From Carpediemonas membranifera (taxonomy: Eukaryota; Fornicata): DNA of 64,000 nucleotides. Below, in pieces: positions 57,471 to 64,000 of this stretch. The notes beneath the pieces were generated by a model that saw nothing but the letters and a program-made list of their open reading frames with translations, had not been told where the DNA came from and did not search any database. The stretch is from positions 186,001 to 250,000 of the forward strand of contig JAHDYR010000064.1 in NCBI GenBank assembly GCA_019828565.1, written 5' to 3'. Numbering within the stretch: position 1 is the first letter of the stretch; every line of letters starts with the position of its first letter. A program made the position numbers and the translations under genes.

Positions 57471-59250
57471 ATGAGCATCAGCGCTGGCATGTCGCCACTC
57501 CAGCGTTCTTGGAGCAAATCATCCATGGACCAGCTCGAACGTGTGAATTCGCAAGTCCAGATGCGGCACCAGCACTCATCGGCTCTGTTTGACCTTCAGA
57601 AGCAAGCCTATGATGCTCTATGCAGCGATTACATCACAGATGCTCTCAAGTTTGCCAACCAAGCGCTCAATTCGTGCAAGAAGATGTATGGATCGAGACA
57701 CACCGAGGTCGTCTACCCCCTCCTTCTTCTAGCCGAGATCCACCTCAAGATGAACCGAATGGACAACACGTGCGTACCACACCGCCCTCTCACACAGCCA
57801 GAAGTGCCTCAACGCTGCCCGTAAGATCATCACCGGCGCCCCAGGAGTCCGCCAGACGGATCCCCTTTATCGCCAGTACCTCATGGATCAGGGCAAGGTC
57901 CTGGTGTACGACGGGATGTACCAGGAGGCACTTAAGACATTCACGGAGCTCAAGACGCTGATCGACGGCGAGGAGGCAAATCAGACAACTGACTTGGCGC
58001 CCTCTGTCAGGAGAATGAACACACTGCGCCTTGCAGTACTCAACACGTTTATAGGCACGTGCAGACTCGGCCTGGGCCATATTTCCCAGGCTCTTGTTGC
58101 CCACATGTCCGCCTATCGCCAGCGTAGAGCCATACTCGGCTCAACCGCACTCGACACAGCACTGTCGGCCTGCCACGTTGCCACAGTCTACATGCACAAC
58201 GGCGAGACCGGCGTAGCGCTCAAGATCTTCAAGGAGTGCCGGAAAATCCTCGAAGGCCAAGGTGATACGGCCCAACGGTCGCCCGACCTCGCGACGCTTT
58301 ATTTGAATATCTCAATCTGCGAGATGGTCAATTCCACCCACTCCAGCGCCCCAGTCAGCAACAAGGCGGCCATGGATGCTCTCCAGCTCCGAATCTCTAC
58401 ATACGGGGGGAATTCTCTCAACACAGCCATTGCTCAGCTCCAGCTCGGCCGTTGTATTGCCTCTAGCTATGACTACAACGGGGCCATGGAGTATGTTGAG
58501 CAGGCTCGGCAGACTTTGAACAACGTACTCGGACCTGGACATGTTTTGACTGCCTCGGCAGATGCGGTGCATGCAAGCATCCTCCTCCAGCTCGGAAGGA
58601 CTGCTGAGTCGCGGCAGACAATCGAACAGTGCCATGCCGTGTTTTCCAAGCAGCTTGGACCATCGCACGAGCAGACTCTCGCCGCGGCCTCCATGATTGC
58701 TGACCTACTGCTAGCTGACGGCGAGACCGAGGAGGCGCAGACAGCTTGGGCGAAGATACTCAAGGCAAGAGAATCCGCGTCTGGTGAGAGGTCGCTCCAG
58801 GCGGCGTCGGCTAAGGTTTCGACCGCAAACGTGTGGCGGCAAGCAGGGAAGCTGAAAGAAGCTGCCTCGATGTACAAGGCTGCTCTTACAACCATCAAGG
58901 GAACTCTTGGGCCCAACCACCGCCTCTGCGCTACGATATACATCAATCTCGGCGGGCTTCTTGTTGCTGCCGACCGTGGCGAGCAAGGCCGTCGTTTCCT
59001 CACACACGGTCTTACGATAAGACAGCGATGCTTCGGTGAGAACCACATGGCCACAGTTCATGCGAGACTTGCCCTCGGCCAGGCCGGGATTGCGGTTGGC
59101 GACTACGAGGCAGCTTTGGCCGAGCTTCAGAGCGCGCTGGCTGTGCTTGAGGCTGTGTTCGGGCCCGAGCATGAAGAGACGCGGGCAGTGAAGCGGGCGG
59201 TGGCGAGCGTGCTCCGTAACCGCATCCTGGCGAGAAAGACACCGGCGTAG
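57471..59250 (+). CDS. TPR-repeat protein (kinesin-light-chain-like repeats)
   Basis: 583 aa with one 28-nt intron. Seen: about ten helix-turn-helix repeats of 42-residue type. Their signatures include ALKFANQALNSCKKMYGSRHTEV, MEYVEQARQTLNNVLGPGHVLT, ASMYKAALTTIKGTLGPNHRLCATIYINLGGLL and ALAELQSALAVLEAVFGPEHEET. The recurring L-G-P-x-H motif is typical of kinesin light chain and bacterial/eukaryotic TPR_12 repeats. No kinase, SET or MYND domain is attached. Likely a scaffold; partner unknown. The frame is broken without the intron at 57770-57797. Confidence 0.78.
57770..57797 (+). other. 28-nt intron in the TPR gene
   Basis: Begins GTGCGT and ends CTCACACAG. The shortest proposed in the window; splits codon 100. 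Confidence 0.8.
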
Positions 59251-59430
59251 TGTAAACATAGAGACCTTGCTCTTGTTGACCTGGATGATACTGCCCTGTA
59301 TTTCCCCGCCCAGTGTCATAGGTGGATGTCGCAAGCTATTCATGCACCTTAAAGAAAGCACGAGAGTTTATTCTTTTTAAACCGAGCTTTGGTCTGGCAG
59401 GGGCGATGTCGTCGTAGAAGTCTGCTTGAG

Positions 59431-60093
59431 TCACCGCAGCAGCCACATGACGATGACAAACCCCACGATGAGCACACTCATCCCGCCAACAGCAATCAAT
59501 TGATTAGTCTTCTCTGTGCTCTCGATCGCACCAAGCAGCTTCCTGCCGTACTCGAACCGGGCGACCAGCACCCTCGTCCTGTGTGCCAGCGCCCTCAGCT
59601 GTGCCCCCTGTCTGCCCAGGTCGCTGATGGCCGCCCCACCCATCTCTAGCATCTGGCTCACCTGCTGCTGCCAGTCCGCCAGGTTGTCCCGGCCTCTTTG
59701 CTCAGCCTGGGCCGCCGTCAGGGTAATGGGGGCAGACCCGGCGAGGAGCTGCTCTCTGTCTGCTTCCATCTGGACCGAGTCCTGGATGCGGAGGTGGACC
59801 TCTCGGTCGGACTGGAGGAAGGCGAGGTACTCCCGCTGGGCGTGGATGCGGGAGCTCCATTCAGCATTGTCTGCTGCTGGGATAACGTGTAACATGTCGT
59901 TCACTTGGCGTAGTAGATGCTCTGCTTCCTCAAAGGACTCGCGGACAGTACTCATGAGCTCGTTGCGACGTGGAAGAGCATCAACGCTTTCATCAAGCCG
60001 CTCGAGCTCCCCGAAGGCTGCAAGGATCTTCTGTGAGAGGCTCTGAACATGATCGCTCTTCTTTTCCAAAGATACCACCCCAAAGCTCTCCAT
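59431..60093 (-). CDS. Qb-SNARE, membrin/Bos1- or Vti1-like
   Basis: 220 aa. Seen: helical N-terminal domain, a SNARE motif at about residues 130-195 (WQQQVSQMLEMGGAAISDLGRQGAQLRALAHRTRVL), and a C-terminal membrane anchor (LIAVGGMSVLIVGFVIVMWLL), i.e. a tail-anchored protein. The GGM within the anchor and the overall length resemble membrin (Golgi Qb-SNARE), but Vti1 is not excluded. It would act with SM proteins such as that at 2068. Confidence 0.72.
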   Translation of the reverse strand: MESFGVVSLEKKSDHVQSLSQKILAAFGELERLDESVDALPRRNELMSTVRESFEEAEHLLRQVNDMLHVIPAADNAEWSSRIHAQREYLAFLQSDREVHLRIQDSVQMEADREQLLAGSAPITLTAAQAEQRGRDNLADWQQQVSQMLEMGGAAISDLGRQGAQLRALAHRTRVLVARFEYGRKLLGAIESTEKTNQLIAVGGMSVLIVGFVIVMWLLR

Positions 60094-60451
60094 CGTGATT
60101 CTTTCTGAGGCGAGCCCGAAATGTCATTGAACGAAATTCAAAGCTGCACTTCGCTGAATCGCCGGGAGTGCTGCACCTGTGTGGGGGAGACGCGCGTATG
60201 GCGTGTTGGAGGCGCGAGTCGAGGCGGGGCTAATTCCGGCAAATCATATCGTCTGAATGCATCAATCATCCAATCCACTCATGTCACAATTTTCGCCTCG
60301 CACCAGCCACGTGTCGTGTTCCAGACTCCTCAGCGTTTTTAAACTTCTTTTTGTGCCCTGCAGGCTAATGCGGCACAACAGTTTGACCCAGCCGGCCCGA
60401 CCAACGCGGCGGGAGCGTCCCTCAAGTATCCCGCCTGCCGACGTCACTCTC
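60094..60451. other. Intergenic region, no gene
   Basis: About 360 bp between the convergent side of the aminotransferase-like gene and the SNARE start. No frame, tRNA or element is recognised. Confidence 0.4.
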
Positions 60452-60496
60452 TTTATTATTTTATTATTATTATCATTTTATTATTATTATCATTTA
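60452..60496. repeat. TTATTATTATTATCATTT microsatellite
   Basis: Imperfect ATT/TTA triplet tract containing two copies of a TTATTATTATTATCATTT unit, directly at the 3' end of the aminotransferase-like gene. Confidence 0.8.
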
Positions 60497-61780
60497 TCAG
60501 GCGATATACTGCGTCGGACTGTCACACACATCCGGCAGCTCATAAACTCCACCCCCCTCCTGCGGCGGGGACTCTTTCATGGCTGCGGCCAGAGACTCTA
60601 CCAGGTAGTCTACCCGCTCCCCGTCGAGTCCGGCCAGACTAATCCAGGCAGACTCGGTCATGTAAATGCTGTGGTTTTCTCGCATCGCCCTGACTTGACC
60701 TGGAGTCAACCCGGTCGTCACGAAAGCGCCAGTTTGGTTCCGGATATGCTCGTTTGCGTGGAGGAGGTTGACTTCTGCCTTCTTGAGTGCGTCATAAAGC
60801 ATCAAACGAACTGCTCTGAGTCGATCCGCCGCGGCGTGGACATCCTGCTCCCATTGCTCTCTAAGATGCGTCGTGGACAGCACTTTCTCCACGATATACG
60901 CCCCGTGGCATGCTGGAGCGTGGCGAGTGGCTTCGACCAAGTCAGTCAGCTGGGCCTCGACTTGGGCTTTCGTCTCCGGGCCCGGGGTCACAATATGAAG
61001 TGCCGCGGGTCTCTCGCCGAATAGGCCCATCGAATGAGTGAACGACTGGGCGATCATCATCGGCATGCCTCGGGCGACAGCGGCCCTAATCACTCTCGAG
61101 TCGTGCCCCATGCTGCCGCTCGCCATACCGGTAAACACACTGTCGAACAGAGGGATCAGCCCGCGCTGTTCAACTACATCAAGCACCCTGCTCCAGGCGC
61201 TGTCAGGGATGTCGAAGCCAGTGGGGCTGTGGGCATGGGTGTGGAGGACGACCACGGAGCCGGCGGGGGCGTGTTGGAGGTCTGCGAGCATCGGCTCAAC
61301 GTCTACGACGAAGCCCGTGTGTGTTGTAGTGTATGTATTTAGCCCTTGGTGGCCCATGACCTTCTTGTGGATAGTGGTGTAGGTCGGTAGGGTATCTGCT
61401 GGGAGAATGACGAGAGCGTCCGGCATATGGTCGTGGATGAAGTCGAAAGCCATGCGAACGGCACCCGTGAATCCAGTCTGTTGGACACTGGCTGTGCGGT
61501 TCCGAACAGTGCTGTAAATGGGTCCGAAAAGAAGCTTGGAAGAGGCCTCCAGGAAAGTGGTGAGGCCAAGAGACGGAATGTGGTCTTTCCCCGCTTCTGA
61601 GGTAAATAGTTCTCCCTCTGCATGCCTGATTGATTGATAGGAGGGGAATACAGCTGCAGTATCGTTGAATATGTCGGCCAAGAGCCATAGCTTCCTCCCA
61701 TTAGGGTCTGAGAGATACTGGTCGTGCAAATCTACCACTTCATCGACACTATAGCTTGGAATGGACGTGAAAAGGCTCAT
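60497..61780 (-). CDS. Aspartate-aminotransferase-like pseudoenzyme
   Basis: 427 aa with the whole fold-type I aspartate aminotransferase layout but changed catalytic residues. Seen against the canonical motifs: the PLP Lys (S-F-x-K-N-x-G-L-Y-x-E-R) is His249 in SFTHSMGLFGER. The PLP-ring Asn (H-N-P-T-G) is Ser185 in HAHSPTG. The Tyr of D-S-A-Y-Q-G is Phe in LFDSVFTG. The substrate-binding Arg (GR-I-S-x-A-G-L) is Trp379 in SAWISLAGL. The Asp of that DSVF strand and the final Arg of GER remain. The frame is long and uninterrupted, so selection probably maintains the protein. It cannot form the usual Schiff base; a binding or regulatory role is inferred. Confidence 0.85.
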   Translation of the reverse strand: MSLFTSIPSYSVDEVVDLHDQYLSDPNGRKLWLLADIFNDTAAVFPSYQSIRHAEGELFTSEAGKDHIPSLGLTTFLEASSKLLFGPIYSTVRNRTASVQQTGFTGAVRMAFDFIHDHMPDALVILPADTLPTYTTIHKKVMGHQGLNTYTTTHTGFVVDVEPMLADLQHAPAGSVVVLHTHAHSPTGFDIPDSAWSRVLDVVEQRGLIPLFDSVFTGMASGSMGHDSRVIRAAVARGMPMMIAQSFTHSMGLFGERPAALHIVTPGPETKAQVEAQLTDLVEATRHAPACHGAYIVEKVLSTTHLREQWEQDVHAAADRLRAVRLMLYDALKKAEVNLLHANEHIRNQTGAFVTTGLTPGQVRAMRENHSIYMTESAWISLAGLDGERVDYLVESLAAAMKESPPQEGGGVYELPDVCDSPTQYIA

Positions 61781-62007
61781 ACTTCAGCGGTAGCATGTCA
61801 TAGCGCTCGATTTGGTGGTCATTCTCTCCATTTATCGTTTACGCTACTCCATTTATTTCACAGTAAACGCTGGCTTAGGTTTACGTGTAGTATGTATACC
61901 ACGGCCCACGCTGGCGCACAGACAATGGAGAGAGCTACCTAGCTTCGCTTGAGCTCGGCAGTTCAACAAACAGCTGTGTGACCAACACGACACAAGACAG
62001 CCAACTC

Positions 62008-62949
62008 TTAAACAACGTTTACGGGGTCGTTATTAGCGAACATCACAACGTTTTCCACGACAATCTCGACCCTCCTTTCGAACGCCTGCTTGGTGGCATA
62101 TGCGATGTGGGGTGTGAGCGATGTTCTCGGGGCACCCAACATTGGATGGTCCTGTGCCAGTGGCGGCTCAATGTCAAACACGTCAATGGCCGCATGCGCC
62201 AGGTGGCCTGCGTGCAGTGCTGCTGCCAATGCTTCCTGGTCTACAATGGGGCCACGGGCAGTGTTGATGAGGATAGCGTCAGGTTTCATGGTGGCAAGCT
62301 CCATGGCTCCAATAAGGCCGCGCGTGACTGGGGTGAGTGGGAGATGGATGCTGACGATGTCTGAACCGTGCAAAACCTCATCCAGGGGTGCATACACACC
62401 AGGGAAGTCGGGGCGCTCCGTCCGGCTGAAGCCCAGAACTTCACAGCCCATCGCCTTGAAGATCTGCGCAGTGTAGCATCCGATAGCACCTGTGCCAATG
62501 ATTCCTACCGTCTTCCCGCGAAGATCCTGGCCAACACGTCCATCGCGGCCCTCGGATAACCGTGTGGCTGCGTCGCTGAGGACGAAATCACGGAGGGCGG
62601 AGATGGCCATGCCCAGGGCCAGCTCAGCCACGGGGACGGTGCTGTAGCCTGAGGCGTTGCATACGGTGATGCCGTGAGCGTGGCAGTAAGCAACGTCGAC
62701 GAGATCTGTGCCTGTGAAGGCCACGGAAATCATCTTGAGCTTGGGGAGGCGAGAAATGACGCTCTCCCTGAACGGGATGTTGGCAAATATGACAGCCTCG
62801 GCGTTCTCGGCACGGGAAACGAGTTCACCCTCATTAGTTGTCCGCGAGTTGAAGACAACGAGAGAGTGGCCATTCTGCTCAAGCTTGGCCTTAGCAGCCT
62901 CAATGGCGCCATCAGAAATCTCTAGCTTGTCGATGAGTGCTACAAGCAT
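62008..62949 (-). CDS. D-isomer-specific 2-hydroxyacid dehydrogenase
   Basis: 313 aa NAD-dependent oxidoreductase. Seen: a Rossmann motif GIIGTGAIG near residue 148, catalytic Arg in NTARGPIVD, catalytic Glu in DVFDIEPP and catalytic His in TPHIAYAT. All three active-site residues are present. The specific substrate (D-lactate, glycerate or hydroxypyruvate) cannot be told. It resembles bacterial family members and has no intron or targeting signal; a fermentative role is plausible. ATG at 62949. Confidence 0.88.
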   Translation of the reverse strand: MLVALIDKLEISDGAIEAAKAKLEQNGHSLVVFNSRTTNEGELVSRAENAEAVIFANIPFRESVISRLPKLKMISVAFTGTDLVDVAYCHAHGITVCNASGYSTVPVAELALGMAISALRDFVLSDAATRLSEGRDGRVGQDLRGKTVGIIGTGAIGCYTAQIFKAMGCEVLGFSRTERPDFPGVYAPLDEVLHGSDIVSIHLPLTPVTRGLIGAMELATMKPDAILINTARGPIVDQEALAAALHAGHLAHAAIDVFDIEPPLAQDHPMLGAPRTSLTPHIAYATKQAFERRVEIVVENVVMFANNDPVNVV

Positions 62950-63145
62950 CTTGTTTGGTTGTATTGCGATCGACAGAAGATGTCGGTTAAAAGTGCAGTT
63001 TAACCCGCTCGGGCTGTGGCATGCTTCATCCTCATGCCCTGGAACTCAGCGTAGGAGCAAGATTGCCCTTGGATACATCAGAATAGTTTTGTCAGTTTTG
63101 ACCAGTGACGCTAGCGCCAGAACTCCAGGTTGAGAGGAGCTTGCG

Positions 63146-64000
63146 ATGAGTATCACGAAGCGCGCCATGCGTTGGAGCTTGATGGATATCTCCCCTTCGC
63201 CCGGCGATGATAGCTTCATCCTCTACGATGAACAAGACCCAGCGATTCTCATCAACGCCCCAGGCAGCGCCCAGCGGACCTTGCTCGAAAGTGGTATCCG
63301 CATGCGCCGTCTACAAGCAGTGATACTCACAGACATGACTCCTACGCACGTTGAGGGACTCCCAGGCGCCCTATTCACCTTCCACGACACCGTCACCGCC
63401 CACTTCCCTGACCGCACCCTGCCAGTGTACACTGCAGACACAGAGGACCCTAGGATGACCCATATCAACGGTATCATGCAGGACATGGTGGTGTGGCGGG
63501 CCCTGGAGCCAAGGTTCGTCGTCGATCCCGTCGTCATGCACTACAGGACTGTCGGAGACACCAAGCTCGTATGCGCCGAGTTCCCCGAGCTCCCTCCCAA
63601 GTTTGATGGGCTCAAGGCCAAGTCTCTCGGGGTGAAGGGGATACTGTGCCGGGAACTGGCCCAGGGCCGCAGCGTCGTTGTCAACGGGACAACGGTCGAG
63701 CCGCACCAGGTCCTGAGTGACGTAAGACCGGGCGGTGTCCTCGTCATCGCCCTCTGCAAGGACAAGGCCGACCCAGCAACCATTGAGGCCGTCGCCGAGT
63801 ACTCCCCGACTGTCGCAGTCTTCTCCACGGACCAGCCATGTCCTGCCCCAGCCATCCAGGGCTGCGAATGCTTCATGAGGTGGCGGTACGGCGGCCATCC
63901 CGTGGGGCTCCGGTACCCGACGGTGCAGGCGATCAAGACGTACCACTCGGACCGGTTCTTGACTCCGCGACTGTATCTTGGGGCTGAGTCGATATCCACA
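63146..64000 (+). CDS. ELAC2: Long-form tRNase Z (ELAC2/Trz1), 5' part, runs off the window
   Basis: 285 codons open to the window end, so the gene is partial. Seen: INAPGSAQRTLLESGI, like the LFNCGEGTQR block of the tRNase Z N-terminal domain, then LQAVILTDMTPTHVEGLPGALFTF, like the LTHxxxDNxGGLPGML block. In the long form the N-terminal half lacks the metal-binding HxHxDH, as here; the catalytic half would lie beyond 64000. Known: it removes tRNA 3' trailers. The ATG at 63146 is the first in frame. Confidence 0.75.
   Translation, partial: MSITKRAMRWSLMDISPSPGDDSFILYDEQDPAILINAPGSAQRTLLESGIRMRRLQAVILTDMTPTHVEGLPGALFTFHDTVTAHFPDRTLPVYTADTEDPRMTHINGIMQDMVVWRALEPRFVVDPVVMHYRTVGDTKLVCAEFPELPPKFDGLKAKSLGVKGILCRELAQGRSVVVNGTTVEPHQVLSDVRPGGVLVIALCKDKADPATIEAVAEYSPTVAVFSTDQPCPAPAIQGCECFMRWRYGGHPVGLRYPTVQAIKTYHSDRFLTPRLYLGAESIST

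Noticed and set aside
1-64000. tRNA or rRNA genes
   Set aside because: GTTCGA-like words were checked by eye (for example near 1733 and 32205), but no cloverleaf with matching stems was found. A tRNAscan run would be needed to be sure.
1-64000. CRISPR array
   Set aside because: No regularly spaced direct repeats were seen; the only Cas-like content is the Fanzor/TnpB-type relics.

Overview
The window reads as a gene-dense nuclear chromosome segment of a flagellated, probably anaerobic protist. Three kinds of evidence point there. It has eukaryotic hallmark genes: histone H2A.Z, TAF11, PRP31, eL20, uL6, RLP24, a Sec1/Munc18 protein, a Qb-SNARE and TMCO1. It has flagellar/cytoskeletal genes: a ~3000-aa CFAP47-like central-apparatus protein, a TTLL9-like polyglutamylase, an SF-assemblin/beta-giardin-type protein and an RIIa-domain protein. 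It has an organellar [2Fe-2S] ferredoxin and two enzymes of bacterial style (a YgeW-type carbamoyltransferase and a D-2-hydroxyacid dehydrogenase). Introns are only 28-35 nt with a near-fused branch point and acceptor, as in Giardia and Trichomonas relatives. A metamonad (fornicate-like) is my best inference; the sequence does not prove the species.

Layout. 1-16.6 kb: YgeW-like enzyme, SM protein, an unknown helical protein, two ribosomal proteins, an LCAT-family lipase, two large surface membrane proteins, PRP31; all on the minus strand. 16.9-17.3 kb: a Fanzor (eukaryotic TnpB-like) C-terminal relic. 17.4-27.8 kb: one surface-protein gene split in two by a Ty3/gypsy chromovirus-type retrotransposon (81-bp LTRs), itself split by a second one (61-bp LTRs). 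Both have 4-bp target duplications, and removing each restores the frame of what it interrupted. 28.4-34.3 kb: B-box/coiled-coil/SH3 protein, SF-assemblin, MFS transporter. 34.9-37.5 kb: a 957-bp inverted repeat that duplicates most of a double-stranded-RNA-binding protein gene. 37.6-41.4 kb: RIIa-domain gene, a decayed Fanzor gene, ferredoxin. 41.6-45.6 kb: chromo-like/PHD-like reader, TTLL9, TMCO1, GNAT. 45.6-46.3 kb: unidentified relic. 46.3-64 kb: CFAP47, RLP24, TAF11, H2A.Z, TPR protein, Qb-SNARE, a catalytically dead aspartate-aminotransferase-like protein, the 2-hydroxyacid dehydrogenase, and the 5' part of a long-form tRNase Z running off the end.

Most genes are unrelated housekeeping units, not operons. 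The accessory content is the retrotransposon nest, the Fanzor relics and the perfect palindrome. All twelve intron models were made by joining reading frames across GY...AG boundaries and share a consensus; none has transcript support here.
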